Source: Agarophyton chilense
Taxonomy: Eukaryota > Rhodophyta > Florideophyceae > Gracilariales > Gracilariaceae
DNA: 64,000 nucleotides
NCBI GenBank assembly: GCA_030374765.1
Contig: JARGXX010000013.1
Coordinates: 434,001-498,000 of the forward strand
Reading direction: 5' to 3'
Shown: positions 11,253-21,902 of the stretch, piece after piece
Layout of the letters: each line of letters starts with the position of its first letter
Position numbering within the stretch: position 1 is the stretch's first letter
Notes under the pieces: generated by a model
Database searches by the model: none
What the model was told of the DNA's origin: nothing
The model's input: only the letters and a program-made list of their open reading frames with translations
Position numbers and translations under genes: made by a program

Positions 11253-12150
11253 CTACGGAAAGCCCGAGGAGGGACCCGCCCCACCGTTGGGATTCTGACC
11301 CTGATGGTACGCCGAGGCGAAAGCCAACATCTGGCTCACATCCGTCATACCCGGGGGAATCGGAATGCCTGCGTTCACGAGGCCTTGTCGCACACTATCC
11401 GCTTGCGGAGTGGCAACCGGCGCCTGCGCAAGGGTGTTCACACCCCACCCGGGGGGAGCAGATGGACCGCCACCGGATGCATTCGCCGCCGCAGCTGAGG
11501 TCGTTTCCACTGGTTGGAAGGGTGCAGATGGCTCCACAGGGAGTACTCCACTAGGAGCTGGCACGTCGTTATCCAACGCTGGATCGTCCAGGTCAACTGG
11601 AGGCTCGTACTCGTAATCGTCGGTATAAATAAACCCCGTCTGGTGTCCCACCGGGATCGGTCGAGGCGAGTCAATCAGCGCCCGTGCTTTCGTCACGCTG
11701 ATGCGAACCCCTTCGGAGGGATTGTAATAGACCCAGTTACCGGAGCCCGGATCGTACCGGCCAGGAGACTTGTCTCGCGCGGATCCTTTTCCTGCAGGTT
11801 GATTCGCCACTGGAACTCGATCCCATTGGGTGTTGTCGATCACGTCCAAGATTGGATACAGGTCCTGCACGTTGCTGGCCGAACCCAACGCTGGGACAAG
11901 GTCGATCTGACGCATGATGGTCCGTAGTATCGGAGAAATCTCCACCCTGCTGCGGAGCTTCGTTGTCCGCCGGCGCAGAGGCCGATGGCCCCGAGAGTGG
12001 GTTGATGACGTATGGGTTCATTCCCTTGAGAGCGCTAGTCGAAACCGCTGCTGCGAGAAGTTGCGTATCGCCGAAAGTCGGAGGAGTAGAAGAAAGTTGT
12101 ACCGATTTGCCGGTTTTGTGGCGATCCTCAGCAGTGGTGAAGGACCCCAT
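11253..12150 (-). pseudogene. Antisense ORF of B1, internally deleted
   Basis: Counterpart of the 618-codon antisense ORF at 19851-21707. The start (MGSFTTAED, ATG at 12150) and the C-terminal 230 residues are kept. About 959 bp are missing at a junction near 11931-11945, with CTCCG shared by both breakpoints. The loss is not a multiple of three, so the two halves are in different frames (12150-11737 and 11945-11253). B4 carries the same deletion. Product unrecognised. Confidence 0.7.
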
Positions 12151-12213
12151 TGGGAGAAGTATGTATAGTGATCGGAAAGTTAGACACCCGCGGCTCGGAA
12201 TGTTCTTCCTCGT

Positions 12214-12229
12214 CTTAAGGAGGGGGAGA
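12214..12229 (+). other. 3' polypurine tract of B1
   Basis: CTTAAGGAGGGGGAGA directly abuts the TG of the 3' LTR, the expected plus-strand primer for an LTR retrotransposon. Confidence 0.85.
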
Positions 12230-13142
12230 TGTAGAGCAACGCCCAGTCAGGGGATACTTGAAGATGCAACTCATAGAATGAGGATTGAACCCTCGGAGTG
12301 TTATGATTATGATCCCCTCTAAGGTGTGCTGAGGTGGCACTGTTTTCCGGTTATATTTCGCCTATAAGGGAAAATTCGGATGGCCCATGGTTGGATTGGC
12401 ACCGTTATACACGTGGCTTAATTTTGGCACCGATTTTCGGATATTTGTAGAACGTTGGACTTTTGGGCCCTGGCAGTGGGATCTCCACGTGTATGGCCCT
12501 GAGCAGGTGTGCACTACTGTAGAGTTTAGTTAGTGGGCCCTACTAAGGGAGATGAGATCTGACAGTCCGAAGCTCAAAGTAAATGGTAACCAAGGTTGGT
12601 CTTCGATACCTTTAGAGGTTCTTCGTCGCCATCGTTTCGGCCTTATAACCCGGAACGGGCTCTGGTTAGCAACGCCTGCGTAGGGACACGACTCCACTTG
12701 GAGAGTGCCCACGTTTGGGTTCCGTGCAACCACCCCCTTGGGACCGCTCAGACGACCTGCGTGCACGATACCCCGTGGGGGTTCTGCTTACTTGTTGCGT
12801 GCTTTTTGTGTTTCCTTTCGAGGACAGGTTTTCGCCCCTGTATTGGGTTTCTTTTGTTGTTTCGCCCCTTTTCTGGTTCTCGGGTCCGGTGCCTGTTAGT
12901 GCCCGACCCTCGCCCCGTTTTTCCTCTTCGCCGGATTTTCCCCCATTCTTTGGGATACCCATACCCATTCCCGATCCACGGTTTCTACCCCTCACCTCCG
13001 TCGGTACTGCCGGAATCCCCCGTGGGAGTTACACCCCACACTACGGGTGGAACGGAGGGCTCTGTCTCTGAGTCTGCCTCCCCCAGGGAGCAAGGCTTCG
13101 AACACCTTGAGAGCACTTCCCGTCGCCGGGTTTTGCTCCACA
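12230..13142 (+). repeat. Family B LTR 2, shared by B1 and B2
   Basis: 913 bp. It is the 3' LTR of B1, preceded by its polypurine tract, and the 5' LTR of B2, followed two bases later by a primer-binding site at 13145-13164. It shares private variants with LTR 4 (such as CTCGGAGTGTTATG near 12294), which also links an antisense-ORF-deleted copy to a gag carrying the same 8-bp insertion. Confidence 0.92.
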
Positions 13143-13144
13143 AG

Positions 13145-13164
13145 TGGTCTCCCGACTTAGAATC
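13145..13164 (+). other. Primer-binding site of B2
   Basis: Same sequence as at 3301-3320, two bases after LTR 2. Confidence 0.8.
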
Positions 13165-13369
13165 CGTTCTCGGACTTTTGGGTTGGTCATCCACGTGTTG
13201 GAATATCTCTTGGAAGAGGAAGCACCGTCGTGAAGATTTGTTGTAGTGGTCCCCTTTGGAAAGGGTGGAATTGGTTTTTATTTTTGTTTTGTGTTACGTC
13301 ATTCGTTCTCCAGGAATGTCGGGATCGAATTTCATCGTTACCCCAAATCGTCGGTGTCGTGTCTGCAGC

Positions 13370-15408
13370 ATGTCGACGCCTACCCGTGGTTCCAGGACTG
13401 GATCGAACCGTCAAGCGGAATCAGTGCCCCCGGCCCCGCCTAGGTCGAGGAGCTCTATTCCCGAAGGTCGGAACGATTCCGGTATCGATCCGGACATCCG
13501 GACACTCGGAGAGCACCCTCAGTGGTTTCAGGTCCTCGAGAGGTCGTGGCTGTGGGCTCAGCTCCAGTGGTGGAGACCCCCTCAGCAGCACCCCGAAGTC
13601 GGGCCGACCCTGAATTACAGCGCCTGGAGACTCGAATCGATATCGCCAACGCGGCTCACATCGAGCTCCTTCAGGAGGTTACTACCCTCCGCCTCAAGGT
13701 GGAGGACGCCCAGGTGCGGGGAGTCACCGATGACCTTCGTACCCTGAGGAGGGATGTGAACTCCCTTTTGGAAAGCTTTGGTACCCCTGGGGTCTTTATC
13801 CAGGAGTACCGGAGCCTCGTGGAAGAACACCGCCTGCAAGCGGAACGCTTCCGAGCTCGGCTGGACACCCTCGAGGCCATTATCCGTATGGACGGAGACG
13901 CAGAAGCCTCGAAGGATAAACCCGACGTTTCGGAAGACGAAGAACACCGCTCCGCTAAACGGGACCGCCGCAAGTCCAAGAAGAGGGTTCACCTCCAAGA
14001 GGATTCATCGGATTCCGATCCCAATCGCTCGTCATCGAGTTCGTCCTCCGAATCTTCGGATAATGAAGATGGACGCCGGTCATCCCGGGCGACTCGGTCG
14101 AAGGCTACTTACACCTCTCAATAGGCAATCCGTACCCGGAAGAAGGGTAGGAAACACCTTGGATTAAGGGAGCTGAAGCCGACGAATCCTCTCTATCGGA
14201 AGCTGCTATCGTACCGCTATTACCGGTTGGATAACCCTTCGGGAGATCGAACATCCCGCGGAACGGGTAAGGTCAAGGACTACATCAAAAGGCTGAGCAT
14301 CACCCTACAGAAGAGGGAGTTCACAGGAACAGACCCAATTCTGGTGCTCGATTTCCTTGCAAGGTTCGTCCAGGAGGCTGACATCCTCGGTATGAGTGAA
14401 GCGCAAGCGTATCTTGCATTACCCTATTTCTTAAAGGGGATGGCTGAAGACCAGTTCAACTCCGTCCGTGGATCATCCCGAGCCTCGGAAGGGGGAGTCA
14501 CGTGCTGGCCCGAAGCGGTGCAGTACCTCTTGAGGTCATACGCTACTGGAAATGCGATTCAGGAAGCAATCCTTACATTAAGGGATACGCGGCAGAAGCC
14601 GATGGAAACCGAAACGGTGTATTCAACTGGCTTGAATAAAGCGTTTCACCGATGCGGGAATGTATTCCCCGCCTACGAGAGATGCTCCATGTTTGTGGAT
14701 GGTTTGGACCCCTCGATAAGGGCATTGGTTGCCCGACATCGGGAAGAGAAGCGCAAGCTGACCTACTTGGAATTGGTTCAATACGCCCAGGCTGAGGGGG
14801 ATACTCTCCGTGCCCGGCAGAACCGAAAGAGTCGGCCGACAAGTGCACTCCTCGCCGATGGAGGTAACTCGTCTTTGTCACTCGCAGGAGGCCCTGCCCC
14901 TGTGGGGGTCAATGATAACATTCACTTCATGGGAAGTAACCCCGAATCTATGGGTACGTCTGGGTTGCCGTCGACATCCGCTCCGACTACGGATGAAGAC
15001 CCTGCGCTCTATACCCAAGGACGGAGGGTGCCAGCCGCATCGCTACCTTTTGCGAATACCGCTGCTCGGTTCTCTCGCCCCGGATGGAGGGATACAGCAC
15101 CACGTCGCGTGGATTCACGTCCACAACCGAACCCGGCAGAGCTGATTTGCTATTTTTGTTACCTCCGTGGTCACAAAGCACCAGACTGCACATTTCCCCT
15201 GCGGGAGGGTTCACGAATTATCGCTCAATACGAGGCTCTGGCGCCTGAGGAGAAAGCTCGAGTCCAGAGTACGTCCTATGAGGAACAAAGGATACTCCGA
15301 GCTCACCTTGCTGACAGGGATACAGAACTTGTACCCGCGAACGGGGAACAACCGGTCCCCTTCGAGGCCGCTGCACCGAATTCGGTGGGGTCCGCTTCGA
15401 AAAACTAA
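13370..15408 (+). pseudogene. gag: Gag of B2 (8-bp insertion and stop)
   Basis: ATG at 13370. An 8-bp duplication (GGACATCC repeat near 13492-13503) shifts the frame after about 43 codons; the original frame is recovered as 13522-14124, ending at a TAG at 14122-14124. The frame then stays open through the capsid-like region (14227 onward; CGG where B1 has a stop) and a CCHC knuckle near 15148-15189 to TAA at 15406-15408. B3 shares the 8-bp insertion. B2, B3 and B4 all share the TAG. Confidence 0.88.
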
Positions 15409-15918
15409 ACTTCGGATACTCCCGAACCTGGGCCCGCTCCCTCAAGGGCCCAGTCAACGAAATCTTACAGAGTTACTCCCCCACCGGAGGTAATCAAGCC
15501 TCCTGGCTCTCCGCCTAAGGAGGGGGAGGAGGACTTGGTTCCTTCGCAGGACGATGTTTCGGCGTCAGCCAGTCGCCCTAACAAGGAATCTAGTTCTCAC
15601 AGTGAGACGGCGAGCCCGACCGAGCCGGCGACATAGAAGTGACAACCCCAGCGTATGGGTAGCGACATCACCGCCAACCCAGCCGAGCACGACGTCAGAA
15701 AAGATGACGAAAACCCGCCTAGGGAGAGTCGTGTGGAGAACTCCGCACCCGGAACGCCTGCAGAGCCGACGATCACCCGCCACCGGGGAAGAGACACTGA
15801 GGTGCCGCACACTCAAACCCCGCTTTCTCGGGAACGAGTTGTGTCACCGGACCCTCACGGGGAAGATCTTGACGACGAGGTTGACCAAATTTGGCTCTCC
15901 GTTATGGAATGGGAATAG
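15409..15918 (+). pseudogene. Linker region fused next to Gag in B2
   Basis: Directly after the Gag TAA the pol deletion brings in the post-integrase linker (TSDTPEPGPAP), in the same frame as Gag, so only the TAA separates them. A TAG near 15632 (absent in B1 and B3) and a later stop at MEWE (15916-15918) follow. Internal polypurine motif 2 survives near 15519-15531. Low-complexity Pro/Ser/Glu-rich protein. Confidence 0.72.
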
Positions 15919-16086
15919 GAACTCCTATGGAGAGACTGGAACCCTCAGGAATGGGAAATAAATGAGTGAGACCCGTCGGGGACAGCTCAGGAGAGTGCTA
16001 GCGCGTGCCTAAAGCGCCACCTCATATCCGCTTGCGGAGTGGCAACTGGCGCCCGCGCATTTATGTGGCCCACGTCGAATGGCACC

Positions 16087-16175
16087 GAGCCAATCAAAAG
16101 GCTCTGCCGACCAACCGTCGCGCACCCCGCCTCACTGAGCCAATCAAAAGGCTCTGACGACCAACCGTCGCACGG
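16087..16175 (+). repeat. 50-bp tandem duplication with CCAAT hairpin, B2
   Basis: GAGCCAATCAAAAGGCTC and its flank occur twice with a 50-bp period (16087 and 16137). B1 and B3 have one copy; B2 and B4 have two, so the duplication marks the pol-deleted lineage. Confidence 0.8.
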
Positions 16176-16376
16176 CGCGTTGCACCAGAGCAACCTTCGT
16201 CCCCGTAGCTCGGGTTGACGTTGAAGTCTTACCCCCCTGAGATTGGAGACGCTACCGCGTCGCGGTTTCTCAACCGTCACGGAATCTAAGAACACCGTTG
16301 TTATCGGGAAGATCTCAGCTTTAAGAAAAACCCAAACTGGGCCGGTTTGACTCTGTAGACGGAAGCTACAACGTAG

Positions 16377-16739
16377 CCCACAGGCCACTCGGCGCCGTTT
16401 GGACGAAGTGCTGAGACCCGCTCGCAACACGGAAAAGAACCCACCGGGGTGTGTCTAGACCCTACTTTGAAACCCTCAAGGGAACTAGAGCGTTCCAAGA
16501 TGGAAGAGAAGCCCGAACAGGGAAAAGTGTACCCGCAGGAATTCGTTATCGATCGCATCGTGCGTCACATCTACACCCCCGAGGGAGAAGTTCGCTACCA
16601 AGTCCGATGGTACGGATTCTCGCCTGATGAGGATACAGTGGAACCCATTGAGCACCTTCCGAGGTCTAAGGTTTTATCCTATCACCGACGCGCTCGGGTA
16701 ACCTTGCCTCCAAGTCTGGATCGTGCCCAAGTCGGGTAA
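16377..16739 (+). CDS. pol: Chromodomain tail of B2
   Basis: Same module as 10501-10863, with SPDEDTVEP instead of LPDEDTVEP. The upstream limit is placed by analogy with B1. Its retention after loss of the enzymes suggests that the chromodomain tail still had use, or was simply outside the deletion. Confidence 0.75.
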   Translation, partial: PTGHSAPFGRSAETRSQHGKEPTGVCLDPTLKPSRELERSKMEEKPEQGKVYPQEFVIDRIVRHIYTPEGEVRYQVRWYGFSPDEDTVEPIEHLPRSKVLSYHRRARVTLPPSLDRAQVG

Positions 16740-17128
16740 GCCACCACGGGAACTGTTGTGGATGCGACCTCGAAGTGAGGAAGATGTTGGACCTCTGAAG
16801 AGGAATTGAGGATAGTATCCCGAAGAACACGTATTGAGAGGGAATGTCTACTGGCCCTCGGCCTAGCGCCGTTAACCGGGGAACACAACACCGGTTATCG
16901 GGACATTTTATGATGAAAAAGGAAAAGAAGACCCACGAAGTGGAGAAGAAGAGTAAGAAGAAGATTGGACCCTAGGAAGGGAAGAAGATGAAGAAGATCC
17001 TAAGAAGGAATGAAGAAGATGAAGTAGAAGTTAAGATCCTAGGAAGGAAGAAGAAAAGAAGTTATGCAAATATCAGAAGTTTACTATTGCCGCCAAGCTA
17101 TGGACTCTACAATTGCCAGAAGGCGGAA

Positions 17129-18858
17129 CTACGGAAAGCCCGAGGAGGGACCCACCCCACCGTTGGGATTCTGACCCTGATGGTACGCCGAGGCGAAAGC
17201 CAACATCTGGCTCACATCCGTCATACCCGGGGGAATCGGAATGCCTGCGTTCACGAGGCCTTGTCGCACACTATCCGCTTGCGGAGTGGCAACCGGCGCC
17301 TGCGCAAGGGTGTTCACACCCCACCCGGGGGGAGCAGATGGACCGCCACCGGATGCATTCGCCGCCGCAGCTGAGGTCTTTCCCACTGGTTGGAAGGGTG
17401 CAGATGGCTCCACAGGGAGTACTCCACTAGGAGCTGGCACTTCGTTATCCAACGCTGGATCGTGCAGGTCTACTGGAGGCTCGTACTCGTAGTGGTCGGT
17501 ATAAATGAACCCCGTCGGGTGTCCCACCGGCATCGGCCGAGGCGAGCCAATCAGCGCCCGTGCTTGCGCCGCGCTAATGCGAACCCCTTCGAAAGGATTG
17601 TAATAGACCCAGTTACCGGAGCCCGGATCGTACCGGCCAGGAGACTTGTCTCGCGCGGATCCTTCCCCTGCGGGCTGATTTTCCACTGGAACTCGATCCC
17701 ATTGGGTGTTGTCGATCACATCCAAGATTCGATACAGGTCCTGCACGTTGCTGGCCGAACCCAACGCTGGGACAAGGTCGATCTGACGCATGATGGTCCG
17801 TAGCATCGGAGGAATATACCAGATACGGAAATGGTCATGAGCATCCCAGAGGAGGTGCGCCGCTACGCGGGCTGCCCACTCGGCTGCAACGAGGGCCCAG
17901 TATCCCGAGTTCGGGTCGTGCATCAAACGAGACCCGATATAGTAGATACATGGGGGCAGTTCAGCAAAGCACCCTCGGGGGACCTCGACCTTACTCCACC
18001 AAGCTGGAAGGGGCACGAATCGCCCAACCTTCGCCGTGTTACGGATACGCTCCAGTTCCACGTGAGGATACGGGACAAGGAACCCGAAACGGGAGCGCTA
18101 GCGGCGCTCGAAGCGCACGCGTCGATCGAACCCATATTGGGTAAACTGCCGCTGAAGGTACCTGAATTCAGCCCGAAGGATGGGACGACTCCATTGGAGC
18201 ATTTCTTCTCGGAGAGGAAAACCCGGTCCGCGGAACTCGGCTTCGGGAAAGGCTGCCAGGTTATCCCCGTAGGAGACCTTACCGTACGTGCGGTAATAGG
18301 CGACATCGAACCCGTACTCCGGGGGAACCAGATGGTCAAAGCGTGACCTCTCCAATCGCTGCTAGGCCAGAGCCGCCATCGCTGCGCGCGCCTTGTCCAG
18401 GGACTCCCCGCGACTGCGGTATAGATACTGAGGCTCTATGGCTACCCGCGCCCTCCAATCGGGAGAACGTACAACCTCGACAGGTAGGCCACCCGGCAAT
18501 AAGCTGTCCTCCACGTAGGAGTCGATGAGCTCATCGTCGGGAACCGCTGTCGGATGGAACCACGGAGCGCGGGAATATATCACCGGATCGGTAAGGGGAC
18601 TCCACCTTCGAAAGGATTCGTTTGAGATCCAACCTCTGGAGTTTGCTACCAAGGGCATCGCATGAGCGGAGTTCCACGCCACCGCAGTGATGTCCAAATC
18701 CTCCTGAGGATGTCGGTTGACCGCCGAGGCAGAAGGTTCGGTACCTGACGGAGCCGCATCCAAACCGGAGAAATATCCACCCTGCCTGGGAGCTTCGTTG
18801 TCCGCCGGTGCGGAGGCCGATGGCCCCGAGAGTGGGTTGATGGCGTATGGGTTCATTC
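17129..18858 (-). pseudogene. Antisense ORF of B2, N-terminus lost
   Basis: Corresponds to residues from about 46 to the C-terminus of the 618-codon ORF. Two in-frame stops: TAG near 18361-18363 (shared with B3) and TAG at 18098-18100 (shared with B5). At 18858 the frame continues in-frame into the inverted LTR 3, giving a chimeric open frame 19405-18362 of 347 codons. Gly/Pro-rich C-terminus. Product unrecognised. Confidence 0.7.
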
Positions 18859-19771
18859 TGCGGAGCAAAACCCGGCGACGGGAGGTGCTCTCAAGGTGTC
18901 CGAAGCCTTGCTCCCTGGGGGAGGCAGACTCAGAGACAGAGCCCTCCGTTCCACCCGTAGTGTGGGTTGTAACTCCCACGGAGGATTCCGGCAGTACCGA
19001 CGGAGGTGAGGGGTAGAAACCGTGGATCGGGAATGGGTATGGGTATCCCAAAGAATGGGGGAAAATCCGGCGAAGAGGAAAAACGGGGCGAGGGTCGGGC
19101 ACTAACAGGCACCGGACCCGAGAACCAGAAAAGGGGCGAAACAACAAAAAAAACCCAATACAGGGGCGAAAACCTGTCCTCGAAAGGAAACACAAAAAGC
19201 ACGCAACAAGTAAGCAGAACCCCCACGGGGTATCGTGCACGCAGGTCGTCTGAGCGGTCCCAAGGGGGTGGTTGCATGGAACCCAAACGTGGGCACTCTC
19301 CAAGTGGAGTCGTGTCCCTACGCAGGCGTTGCTAACCAGAGCCCGTTCCGGGTTGTAAGGCCGAAGCGATGGCGACGAAGAACCTCTAAAGGTATCGAAG
19401 ACCAACCTTGGTTATCATTTACTTTGAGCTTCGGACTGTCAGATCTCGCCTCCCTATGTAGGGCCCATTAACTAAACTCTACAGTAGTGCACACCTGCTC
19501 AGGGCCATACACGTGGAGATCCCACTGCCAGGGCCCAAAAGTCCAACGTTCTACAAATATCCGAAAATCGGTGCCAAAATTAAGCCACGTGTATAACGGT
19601 GCCAATCCCACCATGGGCCATCCGAATTTTCCCTTATAGGCGAAATATAACCGGAAAACAGTGCCACCTCAGCACACCTTAGAGGGGATCATAATAATAA
19701 CCCTCGGAGGGTTCAAACCTCATTCTATGAGTTGCATCTTCAAGTATCCCCTGACTGGGCGTTGCTCTACA
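18859..19771 (-). repeat. Family B LTR 3 (3' LTR of B3)
   Basis: 913 bp, reverse orientation. Its 5' edge (19771) abuts the B3 polypurine tract, and its 3' edge (18859, TGCGGAGC on + strand) abuts the B2 antisense ORF with no target duplication found. Final bases read CCGCA instead of CCACA. Confidence 0.92.
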
Positions 19772-19787
19772 TCCCCCCCTCCTTAAG
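19772..19787 (-). other. 3' polypurine tract of B3
   Basis: Reverse complement of TCCCCCCCTCCTTAAG. The G run is longer (seven) than in the other copies. It abuts LTR 3. Confidence 0.82.
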
Positions 19788-19850
19788 ACGAGGAAGAACA
19801 TTCCAAGCCGCGGGTGTCTAACTTTCCGATCACTATACATACTTCTCCCA

Positions 19851-21707
19851 ATGGGGTCCTTCACCACTTCTGAGGATAGCCACAAAACCGGCACATCGGT
19901 ACAACTTTCTTCTACTCCTCCAACTTTCGGCGATACGCAACTTCTCGCAGCAGCGGTTTCGACTAGCCCTCTCAAGGGAATGAACCCATACGTCATCAAC
20001 CCACTCTCGGGGCCATCGGCCTCCGCGCCGGCGGACAACGAAGCTCCCAGGCAGGGTGGATATTTCTCCGGTTTGGATGCGGCTCCGTCAGGTACCGAAC
20101 CTTCTGCCTCGGCGGTCAACCGACATCCTCAGGAGGATTTGGACATCACCGCGGTGGCGTGGAACTCCGCTCATGCGATGCCCTTGGTAGCAAACTCCAG
20201 AGGTTGGATCTCAAACGAATCCTTTCGAAGGTGGAGTCCCCTTACCGATCCGGTGATATATTCCCGCGCTCCGTGGTTCCATCCGACAGCGGTTCGCGAC
20301 GATGAGCTCATCGACTCCCACGTAGAGGACGGCTTATTGCCGGGTGGCCTACCTGTTGAGGTTGTACGTTCTCCCGATTGGAGGGCGCGGGTAGCCATAG
20401 AGCCTCAGTGTCTATACCGCAGTCGCGGGGAGTCCCTGGACAAGGCGCGCGCAGCGATGGCGGCTCTGGCCTAGCAGCGATTGGAGAGGTCACGCTTTGA
20501 TCATCTGGTTCCCCCGGAGTACGGGTTCGATGTCGCCTATTACCGCACGTACGGTGAGGTCTCCTACGGGGATAACCTGGCAGCCTTTCCCGAAGCCGAG
20601 TTCCGCGGACCGGGTTTTCCTCTCCGAGAAGATATGCTCCAATGGAGTCGTCCCTTCTTTCGGGCTGAATTCAGGTACCGTCAGCGGCAGTTTACCCAAT
20701 ATGAGTTCGATCGACGCGTGCGCTTCGAGCGCCGCTCGTGCTCCCGTTTCGGGTTCCTTGTCCCGTATCCTCACGTGGAACTGGAGCGTATCCGTAACAC
20801 GGCGAAGGTTGGGCGATTCGTGCCCCTTCCAGCTTGGTGGAGTAAGGTCGAGGTCCCCCGAGGGTGCTTTGCTGAACTGCCCCCATGTATCTACTATATC
20901 GGGTCTCGTTTGATGCACGACCCGAACTCGGGATACTGGGCCCTCGTTGCAGCCGAGTGGGCAGCCCGCGTAGCGGCGCACCTCCTCTGGGATGCTCATG
21001 ACCATTTCCGTATCTGGTATATTCCTCCGATGCTACGGACCGTCATGCGTCAGATCGACCTGGTCCTAGCGTTGGGTTCGGCCAGCAACGTGCAGGACCT
21101 GTATCGAATCTTGGACGTGATCGACAATACCCAATGGGATCGAGTTCCAGTGGAAAATCAGCCCGCAGGGGAAGGATCCGCGCGAGACAAGTCTCCTGGC
21201 CGGTACGATCCGGGCTCCGGTAACTGGGTCTACTACAATCCCTTCGAAGGGGTTCGCATCAGCGCGGCGCAAGCACGGGCGCTGATTGACTCGCCTCGGC
21301 CGATGCCGGTGGGACACCCGACGGGGTTCATTTATACCGACCACTACGAGTACGAGCCTCCAGTAGACCTGCACGATCCAGCGTTGGATAACGAAGTGCC
21401 AGCTCCTAGTGGAGTACTCCCTGTGGAGCCATCTGCACCCTTCCAACCAGTGGGAAAGACCTCAGCTGCGGCGGCGAATGCATCCGGTGGCGGTCCATCT
21501 GCTCCCCTCGGGTGGGGTGTGAACACCCTTGCGCAGGCGCCGGTTGCCACTCCGCAAGCGGATAGTGTGCGACAAGGCCTCGTGAACGCAGGCATTCCGA
21601 TTCCCCCGGGTATGACGGATGTGAGCCAGATGTTGGCTTTTGCCTCGGCGTACCATCATGGTCAGAATCCCAACGGTGGGGCGGGTCCCTGCTCGGGCTT
21701 TCCGTAG
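19851..21707 (+). pseudogene. Antisense ORF of family B, full length with one stop (B3)
   Basis: On the strand opposite to B3 gag-pol. From the ATG at 19851, 80 bp from the LTR edge, one frame runs 618 codons to 21705-21707, broken only by a TAG at 20472-20474. B5 has TAC (Tyr) there, so the ancestral frame was open. N-terminal ~90 residues are Ser/Pro-rich; residues about 90-420 are rich in Trp, Tyr and Arg and look folded; residues about 420-618 are Pro/Gly/Ala-rich. No signal peptide, membrane segment, zinc finger or catalytic motif seen. I do not recognise the family. Its position suggests expression from an outward-reading promoter in or near the 3' LTR, as for antisense genes of some plant gypsy elements and HTLV-1; this is inference. 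Confidence 0.68.
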
Positions 21708-21767
21708 TTCCGCCTTCTGGCAATTGTGGAGTCCATAGCTTGGCGACAATAGTAAACTTCTGATATT

Positions 21768-21902
21768 TGCATAACTTCTTTTCTTCTTCCTTCCTAGGAT
21801 CTTAACTTCTACTTTATCTTCTTAATTCCTTCTTAGGATCCAATCTTCTTCTTAATCTTCTTCTCCACTTCGTGGGTCTTCTTTTCCTTTTTTCATCATA
21901 AA
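21768..21902 (-). repeat. Purine-rich tract, B3
   Basis: Counterpart of 11037-11185, about 33 bp shorter, between the convergent ends of the antisense ORF and the chromodomain ORF. Confidence 0.68.

Larger units (their letters stand above)
2386..13142 (+). mobile_element. Gypsy chromovirus family B, copy B1 (nearly full length)
   Basis: A 10.76 kb element: LTR, primer-binding site, gag, protease-RT-RNase H-integrase, chromodomain, an antisense ORF, polypurine tract, LTR. Both LTRs are 913 bp, start TGTAGAGC and end CCACA. The left LTR sits in the family A integrase. The right LTR runs straight into a second internal region (B2), so no target duplication can be paired. The copy is dead: TAG at 4372-4374 in gag, +1 shift near 6397, TGA at 7261-7263, TAG at 9064-9066 and TGA at 9709-9711 in pol, and a 959-bp deletion in the antisense ORF relative to B3. 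Several LTR differences (for example around 2437, 2459, 2505, 2556) show that it is not very recent. Confidence 0.92.
13143..18858 (+). mobile_element. Family B copy B2, pol-deleted and 3'-truncated
   Basis: Internal region only, sharing LTR 2 with B1. Protease through integrase is removed in a 4026-bp deletion relative to B1. Six bases, AAACTT, are common to both breakpoints (5555-5560 and 9581-9586 in B1, one copy at 15407-15412 here). The 3' end stops at 18858 inside the antisense ORF and abuts the 3' edge of an LTR in opposite orientation, so B2 has no polypurine tract or 3' LTR. Confidence 0.88.
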
